The notes beneath the pieces were generated by a model that saw nothing but the letters and a program-made list of their open reading frames with translations, ran no database searches and was not told where the DNA came from. A stretch of 37,701 nucleotides of DNA, taken from the NCBI GenBank assembly GCA_040182905.1, contig JARQWU010000074.1, positions 1 through 37,701 on the forward strand, written 5' to 3'. This DNA is from Barthelona sp. PAP020 (lineage: Eukaryota > Metamonada: BaSk clade). Each line of letters starts with the position of its first letter. Position 1 is the first letter of the stretch. The translations under genes and the position numbers were made by a program. Shown here piece after piece: positions 16,411 to 24,761 of the stretch.

Positions 16411-19400
16411 TCAAGACTCTTCCTCCATTTGATTGTTTAATTCATTTACATACTCACGAACTCCATTTAATTCTTCAGTAATATGGGTAATACGATTTTT
16501 GAAATGTTCCATATTTTTCAAATCATTAACTTGGATATAATATTTCAAGATGTCCTTATCTTGCTCTAAAATAGCTTCAATATTCTTTAAATAATCAACT
16601 GGACTTAAAGTGCCGTTTTCACCAGCACTATCAATAGCATTGGAAGCATCCAATAATTGATTGTAGGTGCTTTCCAATAAAGCTCTTTGTAAAACTGGAA
16701 GATCTGTTACTTTCATCTCTTCCATTAACCTATCCATCTCAATATCACAACTAGATGAACAAATAGATAAACGTGCCACATTATAAGCACTTTCAACAAT
16801 AAGTGGTTTAGGAACTTCGATTTGTTTCGCTTTCTCAACAGTAGTTTTTGATTCTGAAATTCCGGCAGCTTTTCTTTTTTGTTCCTCAATTCTTTGTAAT
16901 TGTCTTTCCTTAGCCCTTCTTTTCAACAAAACCAAAGGATCATTCTCTTCCCAAAACTTTCTAATGGATTGGGTTTGATCTTTCAGATATTTCATGGCCA
17001 AATCCTTGTTTCTTTTGATCACATCAAAATTATATTTGAAAGCTACCTTTGTGTTTTCATCATCACCACCAAAATATGCTTCTCCAACAACTTTCTCCAA
17101 AAGACTAATCTGGGCCTTGAGATTATAACTCTTTTTTTCCTTAATATAGTCATATCTCATGTTATTTAAACTAACAATGGTCTTAAAAATTTTCACATCT
17201 GCTTCATTTAAAATAGGAGGAGGATACATTCTCAAACTTGGAGAGCGAATCTCTAAAACTGGTAAAACAACAGTTTCATGATCAAATCTGCTGATAACAT
17301 CAAATTCCAACACGCCTACATGATTTGGGACTAATTGACCCAACTCGTTTTCAATATACAAATAGACTTTTTCTTTACAAGTCTTTTTGAGATTTAATAC
17401 AGTAGGTTGTGCTTTATTTCTACGGCTCAATTTTGTTTTTCGTTCTTGTGTCCATGTTTTTCCATAAAAATCATTGTAATCACTGAAAATAAATCGAGGA
17501 ATGATCATGTTCACACTCATATCCAAAGGTTGTTGAAAATTGGACATAGGAACATTAATTGGTGGACAATTGATTGAATCCCCTCTATCTCTGTTCAAAT
17601 AAATAACATCAGATTCAATTTCAGTACTTTCACCGGTTTCCACATCGACACATTTAAACCTCCATTTATATTTACTCGGTTCTTCAGTAACATGATCAAA
17701 TTTAATTGGGCGACTCTCGGTTAACCTCAATTGAACAGTTCCAAGTGGAATATCAGAATTAATAACTGGAAAAGAACGATCAACAAAAGTCAACGTTAAA
17801 TCATCAGGCAATTTCTTATTGGCTTTTGTGAATTGAACTAATTGAGTTAATGCTGCTTGTGTATATTCTTTATGTAAAGAAACATAGACTTTATCGGCAT
17901 TATCAGTATAAAGATTTAAAGCTTTTTTAATTCTGGCTTTAATCAATGGAATTGTCATTATTTCTGGGAATTCGGCGCAAAATTTTGTGAAATTAACAAC
18001 AGATGGAACAACTTCTGCAGTTAAGGGAAACATGTTATGAACTTCATTCTTAATTCTAGGTTCAAAAAAGTCCAAAAAATTATCATTCTCCATAAAAAAG
18101 GCATTCATAGAATCAACCAAAGAAAATTCATCCTCCACACCATCTCTTTCAAAATTTGGAAAATAAAACACTAAAACATCAGGATAATGGGTGTAGAAAT
18201 GGTTAATAATAGCCCTTTCTTCAATTGGAGATTGAGACTCGAAGAACGTTTTGAAAACATCTAAATTTTTCCTTAATTGCTTCATCTTCTTCTCAACAGC
18301 TTTTTTTACTTCAATAGAATTTGCTAAATTGATATCATCGAATGTGAATTGATAAAAAGTCTCAATATTCTTCATCACAATCCTATCTCGAATATATTCA
18401 ACCCAAATTTTGAAATAATCCATGTACGCCACAAAAAACTCAACGAATTCCATCTCATCTGTCATCTTAGAAAAGGTCCTATTGTATTTTTCATATGTAC
18501 GAAAGGGACTTGGTTGAACATTTCCTTCCGAATCTTTAAATCCTTTGTTTAGACATTGCAACTCACTTGTATATTGAGTAAAGAACTGTTCAAAATCTTT
18601 TGCTTGATCAAAAGTCACAAAATTCAAATCTTCTTCCATTTGTTCATCCTCTGGCAAATCAATTAATCCATCCATATCTTCATATTCCATACCTTTCTCT
18701 ATTTCAGCCAATAAAGCTTCCTCATCCAATTCTTCCTCTTGTAAAAACTCAATCTCATCCTCTTTATTGGCATCCGTTAACCTTTTATTGATTTCTTCAT
18801 ACTCTTGATTAAGCCCTTTAGAACACATCAACTCATACTTTTCTTTTAACACAACCGGATCTTCGGAAAAACTCAATAACTTTTCACAAATCTTCACCAG
18901 ACCTTCTTGTCCAATATTAGAACTCATTTCAGCGTTTTCCAGCAAAAAATTAATATTGTCTAAAATTTTTTGATGTTCAGCACGTTCAAGAGCTTCAATA
19001 GACATCCATTTAATTCCTTTTTGCTCTTCAATATCTCCAATAAATTGTAAAATTGCATTTTTACTCTTCTTATTATAACGATCAACCAAATCCATATCGC
19101 TTAACTCAGTTAAAGTATTTACAACAGGTATAATCTTCTCAGAAGGATTTCCACTGATGGTTGGTAATGTGTCGCACCCTTCAAGAATAAAAACCAACTG
19201 AGAACGAATATCTTTAGCTTGCACAGAAATTTCAGCCACAACTTCTTTTGGTAATTGCTCTTCTGGTTGACCTAAACTATTATGAGGATCCATAGCTGCA
19301 ACAGTACCAACATTGGGAAGACTTCTCATACTGCTCATTATTTTAGGTATGGCTGGACTTAATTTATTCACTAAAACCATCATATCATCCCTTTTCATCA

Positions 19401-19563
19401 AACTTTCAAATTTAACAATATTTTTTTGAATATCTGGATGAGGATTATGAGAATATAATGTTCTCAATTCATCTATCCAAGATTGTAAACTCCTTTGAGC
19501 TTCATTCAACTCATTATCGTTTTCTCTTGCTAACTGCTCGAGTTCAGAATCCAAATTATTCAT
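16411..19563 (-). CDS. Large coiled-coil protein, possibly CC2D1/Lgd-like
   Basis: The 1050-residue protein is mostly helical, with an acidic stretch around 270-320 (EEELDEEALLAEIEKG) and a beta-rich, C2-like region at about 600-800. A basic coiled segment follows near 880-910 (LKRRAKERQLQRIEEQKRKA), then a helical C-terminus. The order acidic DDxLLAE-like motif, helices, a K-LP...F-x-x-RSFPVI linker, C2-like sandwich and C-terminal coil recalls CC2D1/Lgd, which works with ESCRT-III. I cannot find the DM14 repeats that define that family, so the resemblance is suggestive only. No signal peptide or membrane segment is present. It is divergently arranged with UBE2G2, 159 bp between starts. Confidence 0.35.
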   Translation of the reverse strand: MNNLDSELEQLARENDNELNEAQRSLQSWIDELRTLYSHNPHPDIQKNIVKFESLMKRDDMMVLVNKLSPAIPKIMSSMRSLPNVGTVAAMDPHNSLGQPEEQLPKEVVAEISVQAKDIRSQLVFILEGCDTLPTISGNPSEKIIPVVNTLTELSDMDLVDRYNKKSKNAILQFIGDIEEQKGIKWMSIEALERAEHQKILDNINFLLENAEMSSNIGQEGLVKICEKLLSFSEDPVVLKEKYELMCSKGLNQEYEEINKRLTDANKEDEIEFLQEEELDEEALLAEIEKGMEYEDMDGLIDLPEDEQMEEDLNFVTFDQAKDFEQFFTQYTSELQCLNKGFKDSEGNVQPSPFRTYEKYNRTFSKMTDEMEFVEFFVAYMDYFKIWVEYIRDRIVMKNIETFYQFTFDDINLANSIEVKKAVEKKMKQLRKNLDVFKTFFESQSPIEERAIINHFYTHYPDVLVFYFPNFERDGVEDEFSLVDSMNAFFMENDNFLDFFEPRIKNEVHNMFPLTAEVVPSVVNFTKFCAEFPEIMTIPLIKARIKKALNLYTDNADKVYVSLHKEYTQAALTQLVQFTKANKKLPDDLTLTFVDRSFPVINSDIPLGTVQLRLTESRPIKFDHVTEEPSKYKWRFKCVDVETGESTEIESDVIYLNRDRGDSINCPPINVPMSNFQQPLDMSVNMIIPRFIFSDYNDFYGKTWTQERKTKLSRRNKAQPTVLNLKKTCKEKVYLYIENELGQLVPNHVGVLEFDVISRFDHETVVLPVLEIRSPSLRMYPPPILNEADVKIFKTIVSLNNMRYDYIKEKKSYNLKAQISLLEKVVGEAYFGGDDENTKVAFKYNFDVIKRNKDLAMKYLKDQTQSIRKFWEENDPLVLLKRRAKERQLQRIEEQKRKAAGISESKTTVEKAKQIEVPKPLIVESAYNVARLSICSSSCDIEMDRLMEEMKVTDLPVLQRALLESTYNQLLDASNAIDSAGENGTLSPVDYLKNIEAILEQDKDILKYYIQVNDLKNMEHFKNRITHITEELNGVREYVNELNNQMEEES

Positions 19564-19722
19564 TCAAGGAAATATTGATTTCTTTTTCAACGTTTTTTTT
19601 TAGTTCACAACTCCTTTTCCTTTCTTTATTCACAACAGATAAACACTGACTTGTTTTAAAATTAGTTGCAAAAAATCAATCCAACCAACAGAAAATTCTC
19701 ACACATTTTTTTTCTTTAGTTA

Positions 19723-20264
19723 ATGTCGCTTTCAAATAGACGCCTTCAACAAGAGGCCAAGCAATTTCATAGAAATGAAAATGATTTCATAACTGCAGGT
19801 ATTTAAAGCTTTATTCAATGTTTTTGATTTTCTAACGATTTTTAGGTCCTTCAGAAGATAATTTATATCTTTGGAGAGCAGTAATTTTTGCACCTCCTGA
19901 TTGTCCATGGACTGGTGGAGTTTTTAAAGCTGAATTAAGATTTCCTGAAAATTATCCCATGGTTCCTCCTGAAATGCGTTTTACCACTCCAGTCTATCAT
20001 CCAAATGTATATCAAGATGGAAAAGTTTGTATTTCTATTCTTCATCCTCCAGGAGATGATCCATATGGATATGAACATGCATCTGAACGTTGGTCTCCAG
20101 CTCAATCTGTTGAATCTATTTTAATTTCTGTTTTATCAATCTTTTCTGACCCTAATTTTGAATCTCCTGCCAATATTGATTGTGCCATTCAATTTAGAGA
20201 CGATAAAGAGGGTTGGAATGCACAAGTTCAACAATGTGTTCTTCATTCCCAAGAATCTCTTTAA
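19723..20264 (+). CDS. UBE2G2: Ubiquitin-conjugating enzyme E2 G2 / Ubc7-like, one intron
   Basis: Two exons, 19723-19798 and 19846-20264, encode 164 residues, the length of human UBE2G2. Exon 1 gives MSLSNRRLQQEAKQFHRNEN followed by DFITAG; exon 2 continues PSEDNLYLWRAVIF. Family marks are YHPNVYQDGKVCISILH with the HPN motif (77-79) and catalytic Cys87, the acidic insertion PPGDDPYGYE after the active site that defines G-type/Cdc34-type E2s, and SERWSPAQSVESILISVLS. Ubc7/UBE2G2 works with membrane-bound E3s in ER-associated degradation, building K48 chains. UBE2G1 is the main alternative; SERWSP-[AV]-QSVE favours G2. An 8-base T-run precedes the ATG, and the splice is in phase 1 within the AGPSED loop. 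Confidence 0.9.
19799..19845 (+). other. Spliceosomal intron, 47 nt
   Basis: The intron begins GTATTTAAAG and ends TTCTAACGATTTTTAG. Splicing restores the conserved ITAG-PSEDNLYLW junction of the E2 fold. The branch-like TTCTAAC lies nine bases before the exon. Confidence 0.9.
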
Positions 20265-20311
20265 GATTGTATGATAGCATTTCTTTTCTAATAAATTTAT
20301 CAGCCATATAT

Positions 20312-20584
20312 AATTTTTTATTTTTTTTTCCTTGTGCAAAACTTTTCCAAGGCTGAAGATCTCAGTTGATTAATAAATAGTAAACCATAATCTTTATTCT
20401 TTTGGGGGAAAGAGAGAATAACTTCTTGAAAGGAGCCTTTCAGTTTAAAGATCTAATCTTTCATATGTTGTCATTGGAAACCTACATCTATGTTAGATGT
20501 GAAATATTGTGTTATTAATTGATCAAAAGAGCCTTAGACTCCATTTTTAAGTTAAAATCTATCCTAACAGTGCAAATTTTCATC
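20312..20584 (-). repeat. Dispersed repeat, copy B
   Basis: This copy lies between the 3' ends of UBE2G2 and the WBP2-like gene. On the plus strand it has the blocks CTTGTGCAAAACTTTTCCA, AATAGTAAACCATAATCTTT, a hairpin at 20426-20443 (TTGAAAG-GAGC-CTTTCAG), CTATG...ATGTGAA, AATTGATCAAAAGAGC and ATCCTAACAGTGCAA (20561-20575). The hairpin is at the same place as in copies A and C but its stem sequence is different and still pairs. The GAGC hairpin is reduced here to three pairs (20529-20541). Read on the minus strand the copy ends A-rich. Confidence 0.75.
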
Positions 20585-20629
20585 AAATAAAGCGCAAAAG
20601 ACAGAATAAAATACAAAATATAAAATTAT

Positions 20630-21412
20630 TTACATTTGAGGATTGTAAGCATAAGGATCATACACATTTTGAGATTGTTGATAATATTGTTCTGGTTGTT
20701 GTTGTGGTTGACCCATTGGTGATTGATATTGTTGTCCCATATTAGGATCGTAGTATTGTTGTTGTGGTTGACCCATTGGTGATTGGTATTGTTGCCCTGC
20801 ATTTGGGTCATAATATTGTTGTTGTTGGGCATATTGTGGTTGCTGATATTGTGGCTGTTGTTGATATTGTGGTTGTGGTTGATATTGTGGTTGTGGTTGA
20901 TATTGTGGTTGTGGTTGATACTGTACCATATTTGGATCATAATATTGTTGTTGTGGTTGAGGAGCAATAACTTCCATTGGATTAGAAGTAGAATACGCAT
21001 TTTGGCTATATTGCATATTATTTCCTGCTGCAATCATACGAGAACGTTCATCAATAGGCATACCATTTACACCAATGGAAGGTAAATTGGCCATTTGTCT
21101 TCTGGCAGAACTGCATTGTTTTAAAAAGCTCGAAGCAAAATTACCAGCACCCGACGAACTGAAGCTAAGTTTAACATCAACGAGAGTTTCAGAAACAACC
21201 GCTCTGAAAGTAATATTATTAGCTCCAAAAAGTGGTTGATGAAATTCCTCATCTTCAATAGTAACTAATTGAATGGCGTATCTGGTACGACTCTGAAATT
21301 CAATAACTAAGTGAGTTTTGTACAATTCGACTCTACACTTTCCTTGTTCAAATCCACTAATTCTTGCTTCAACAGAACCTGAAGAAGCAATCTTTTGACC
21401 AAATTGACTCAT
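20630..21412 (-). CDS. WBP2-like GRAM-domain protein with Q/P/Y-rich tail
   Basis: The 260-residue protein has an N-terminal PH-like/GRAM domain (~10-105). The segment EDEEFHQPLFGANNITFRAV, followed by VDVKLSFSSSGAGNFASSFL, matches the WBP2 family, where a ...QPVFGAN-Y-I-KG... stretch leads to an LTF..GGA..F helix. WBP2 proteins bind WW domains through C-terminal PPxY motifs and act as transcription coactivators or lipid-binding adaptors. Here the tail (~140-260) is Q/P/Y-rich with repeated YQPQPQ and QQYYDPN units and is prion-like; no clear PPxY is seen. The ATG at 21412 is used because it starts MSQFGQ at the fold; the upstream extension is basic and hydrophobic and preceded by a T9 run. 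Confidence 0.65.
   Translation of the reverse strand: MSQFGQKIASSGSVEARISGFEQGKCRVELYKTHLVIEFQSRTRYAIQLVTIEDEEFHQPLFGANNITFRAVVSETLVDVKLSFSSSGAGNFASSFLKQCSSARRQMANLPSIGVNGMPIDERSRMIAAGNNMQYSQNAYSTSNPMEVIAPQPQQQYYDPNMVQYQPQPQYQPQPQYQPQPQYQQQPQYQQPQYAQQQQYYDPNAGQQYQSPMGQPQQQYYDPNMGQQYQSPMGQPQQQPEQYYQQSQNVYDPYAYNPQM
20701..20932 (-). repeat. Tandem repeats coding for the Q/P/Y-rich tail
   Basis: Two 60-bp units lie back to back at 20701-20760 and 20761-20820, differing at several positions; both encode QQYYDPNxGQQYQSPMGQPQ-like peptides. Three perfect 18-bp units (20861-20914) with partial flanking copies encode YQPQPQ. Both sets are in frame with the WBP2-like gene. Confidence 0.85.
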
Positions 21413-21686
21413 TGTATTTAAAAAAAAATGTCTCGGAAAAATATTTTTAAACAAATGGAAATGGAACGATCCTTGGAATTATTTCATTTGAAACTAATAA
21501 AACCCCCATTCTTTGTCATAACAAAAGATTATTCATACCAAATCAATCTTCATATGTAAAGGTACAAAAATTTATATCTTAATGAACAAATATTTATTCT
21601 TATTGGAATAACAAAATATAATTGAAAAATTCTTGACAAAAGAAAAAGGATAAAAGGAAACACATCATATTTTGTTTCCTTTCATA

Positions 21687-22250
21687 ATGTCAATACCTCC
21701 ATTGCCAGAATTAAAGTTATCCAAAGCTGAGGAATTAACAAGATATGTTAATAATATAGTTTATGAAAATGAAAAGAATTTGTTTGTTCTTGACGATGAT
21801 GTTGATGATAAGACTTTTAGAAGTGTCGAAGCAGAAACATTGAATAATTTAACAACAATTGGGTCCATTATTGAAGAATTAACCAGATTTATTCTTTTAT
21901 TTGATTATTCACCCGATATCACTTATTTTGAAAAACAAAGAATAAAATTACAATTATTGGCACAAAAAATGCAAAATAAATTGACAAAATTACATTTAAA
22001 ACCGTCTCCTGTACGTTTAAAAAGTGTTGAGGAAGGACCAACAGATCCTTCCAAGTTAGATTCAGGATTGGCTTCTGTATTTTCTGAAACAGAAAGTGAT
22101 TTATCGCATGCAAGTTCTTTTGACCCAAATAGTGTATTGGAATTGCAAGTTAAATTGACTCCATCTGAATATGAGACACTATTATCAGCTCGAGGATCAA
22201 GAGGGTTACCAAGTTCAACAGTTGTAATTCAAAAGGATGATTTTTTGTAA
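21687..22250 (+). CDS. Hypothetical protein, 187 aa
   Basis: I do not recognise this protein. The ATG at 21687 starts MSIPPLPELKLSKAEELTRY; the frame upstream is only T-rich DNA. Residues ~15-110 look helical (YVNNIVYENEKNLFVL, IIEELTRFILLF, FEKQRIKLQLLAQKMQNKL). A Ser/Asp-rich disordered section follows (~118-150), then a short ordered C-terminus (LTPSEYETLLSARG). There is no signal peptide or membrane segment. The codon pattern matches its neighbours and the frame is uninterrupted, so it is probably a real, soluble, helical protein. It is divergent from the WBP2-like gene, with 274 bp between starts. Confidence 0.65.
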   Translation: MSIPPLPELKLSKAEELTRYVNNIVYENEKNLFVLDDDVDDKTFRSVEAETLNNLTTIGSIIEELTRFILLFDYSPDITYFEKQRIKLQLLAQKMQNKLTKLHLKPSPVRLKSVEEGPTDPSKLDSGLASVFSETESDLSHASSFDPNSVLELQVKLTPSEYETLLSARGSRGLPSSTVVIQKDDFL

Positions 22251-22426
22251 AATATGTAAGATTTTTTTATTTATTTCTATTTAATGTGATTTTCCAATTC
22301 CTTAACATTTATTCAAACATAAATATAATAATAAGATCTAAGATAAAAAAAAGAAGGATAAAAACACGCAAACAAGAAAATAAGTATTTACTTTTATTAA
22401 TGAAAAAGATATAGAGAATTGAAATA

Positions 22427-24355
22427 ATGTCATATTTAACCACGAAGTCACATAATATTAAAAATATAATCGACGAAGCAATTAATGAAGAAATATTATT
22501 TATCACTGAATTGATAAATGATCACATGGTTTTCTATACCAATATGAATCGATTAATAATTTTTAATAAATATTTTGACATTATAAATGTGATAAAATTA
22601 CCTTCTAGTCTTGATTCAAGAAATGTTTTAGAAATGTATTTATCTTCTGACAATTTAATTTTTGTTCAAAAAAATATTGTTTATTGTTACGATATTGTGA
22701 CTGAAGTATTTAAATGTTACAATCATTGCATGGAATTTGAAGAAATGAATGAAAGAAAAATATTTTTTTTTGACATGAACAGGAATTTGAATTTGATTGA
22801 TGATCACATGATATTTAGATATGAAAAAAGATTTTTGAGAAAGCCTTGTTTTTTTGAATTTCTTGAATTGACGAAGAAGGATGAAAGAATTCTGCAAATC
22901 AAATTTTATAGCGATTTTTTGGTATATCTTACTGAAAATAAATTAATAATGTTAGATTTGATGACATTTAGACCATTAAAATATTTGAGCATGTTGAATT
23001 CCAAAATTCCCAAAATTACTTCAGCAGCTAGGCTTTTTGTTAGTGCTTCTTTTATAATTATTTTACAAGATACAGAAATTTTTTTGATCGATATGATGAT
23101 GTTTGATGTTTCTAAGACAGTTTCATTTCCAAATTCAAATGTCGAAAATATTTGTGTTATCGAAGGGTTTTTGATTATTAGAGCAGATAATGTCATATAT
23201 TTATATGAAAATGAAACATTTAAACTTTTGAGAAAAATTGAAAGTGAACATCTGCATTTCTTCAAAAATGTTGCTCCCAACATCGTCATATATCAACAAA
23301 AAAAATCAGAATTTGTAACATTGAGTACGCCTACGCTACATCAAGTTTCTTTGTTGAGACAACTAGATGGTGATAATATTCACGCTATTGATAGTATTGA
23401 AAAGACCCCTGATAGTCATTATAAGGAACTTTTAACTTTAGAATTAAGGATTTTACAGGCTTCAAAACTCTGGGAAGATAAAGACTTTTCCAGTGCCTTA
23501 TTTATTATCGTTGAGTTTGTCTTTCCATTTTGTAATGAGAACGTTTGGAACATATTAATAGAAAAACTCATTGAACTGAATGAAATTGTTCTCCTTCAAC
23601 CCTATATTCACCACATTAGCAATCCACATCAATTGAAAAAGATTGTGTCTGAGATGGTTTTATCCTTTATTGAAGGAAATAACCTTCGTCAGTTGTTCAC
23701 TTTCACCCAATTCATTTGTACTTTGGGGGTAAACTTGATCGACATCGTTATTGACACCATTCACACTTGTCATTCTGTTATTGATGAAAAGATTGATGTT
23801 TTGATTTTAAAAAGTTTGTTACTATGCTACAACGCAAAGAATCTACCGGTAAGAAGTTTGAAAATTCTTCTCATCTTGGATGAGCCTTCAATTTTACAAC
23901 ATATCATTGAAAACAAATTATTTGATGTATTCAAGATTAATTCTCCAAATTTTTCCAAACATTTCACGTTACAACAAAGAAAAGATATCGTTGTTAAACT
24001 TTTTCTTCAATTTCCTCAAAATGTTTTCAATTTCGTCATCATTAACTTCGATCACATCTTGCTTGGTGATATTGACACATTCCTAAAATCATCCAAAAAC
24101 GAAAACGTGAAATTGATCAGGTTGAAATTTTTGGCAAAGGTTTCTGAGAATTTCATCATTGAAACAGGAATTTATCATAACGAAATATTCCAATATTATG
24201 CTTCTCAAGTGAAAAATAATGTTGATGTTGTAGATAACATTCGTAAATTCAAGAATTTATGTGAGCAATCTTTCTATTATGATTTAGAATTGGTTCAAAG
24301 TCTTGCAATTGATTTAAATTTGTTTGAGGCCATACAAATAATAAACGAAAGGTAA
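22427..24355 (+). CDS. Vps41/Vps39-like trafficking protein
   Basis: The 642-residue protein has an N-terminal half rich in short beta strands, consistent with a degenerate propeller (~1-310; FNKYFDIINVIKLP, LVYLTENKLIMLDL, VIYLYENETFKLL). The C-terminal half (~335-642) is made of helical repeats of the clathrin-heavy-chain type. The part from LPVRSLKILLILDEPSILQH through IIENKLFDVFK to HNEIFQYYASQ recalls the Vps41 region in which helix pairs report on an I-H-K-H-N-L-F segment. Vps41 belongs to HOPS, which tethers late endosomes to lysosomes. This protein stops about where Vps41 would still have ~200 residues including a RING domain, and no continuation is visible downstream. Vps39 or another CHC-repeat protein remains possible. 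Confidence 0.45.
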   Translation: MSYLTTKSHNIKNIIDEAINEEILFITELINDHMVFYTNMNRLIIFNKYFDIINVIKLPSSLDSRNVLEMYLSSDNLIFVQKNIVYCYDIVTEVFKCYNHCMEFEEMNERKIFFFDMNRNLNLIDDHMIFRYEKRFLRKPCFFEFLELTKKDERILQIKFYSDFLVYLTENKLIMLDLMTFRPLKYLSMLNSKIPKITSAARLFVSASFIIILQDTEIFLIDMMMFDVSKTVSFPNSNVENICVIEGFLIIRADNVIYLYENETFKLLRKIESEHLHFFKNVAPNIVIYQQKKSEFVTLSTPTLHQVSLLRQLDGDNIHAIDSIEKTPDSHYKELLTLELRILQASKLWEDKDFSSALFIIVEFVFPFCNENVWNILIEKLIELNEIVLLQPYIHHISNPHQLKKIVSEMVLSFIEGNNLRQLFTFTQFICTLGVNLIDIVIDTIHTCHSVIDEKIDVLILKSLLLCYNAKNLPVRSLKILLILDEPSILQHIIENKLFDVFKINSPNFSKHFTLQQRKDIVVKLFLQFPQNVFNFVIINFDHILLGDIDTFLKSSKNENVKLIRLKFLAKVSENFIIETGIYHNEIFQYYASQVKNNVDVVDNIRKFKNLCEQSFYYDLELVQSLAIDLNLFEAIQIINER

Positions 24356-24761
24356 CAATAGTTAAACATTCTTCTTCTTCTTTTTTTTCTTTATCATAAG
24401 TGTGAATTTTGAATTCATCTTGGGTTTTCTACAATATTTAATCGTCAATTAATTTTTTTTTAATTTTTTATTTTAATTTCAATGTCAATAGTAAAATTTC
24501 CTTTATTTATTCTATTTTTTTTTCCATTTGGGGTTTAAACTTTGTATTTTTATGTCTAAACCACAATTAATCATCAAATTAAGTATATGTATTAGTAACA
24601 TCAATAAAATGACTAATCTTCCATCTTTTTCACTTTACAATTTCTTTTTTGAACTTCTTTTTATTCTATTGGTTTATATGTTAATTAATACAACATTTTG
24701 ATAAATAAATCCACAAAGAGTCAAACAAATGATTTTTGATATTTTTTATTTTTTTCATCCT
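24356..24761. other. Intergenic region, nothing recognised
   Basis: These 406 bases between the Vps41-like stop and the bystin first exon are strongly A/T-rich and hold several T-runs. I searched them for a missing C-terminal exon of the Vps41-like gene and found no coding stretch. No repeat copy or RNA gene is seen. Confidence 0.55.

Noticed and set aside
24350-24366. Possible 5' splice site at the end of the Vps41-like frame
   Set aside because: GTAACA does not fit the GTATNT donor of the three placed introns and no downstream exon was found.
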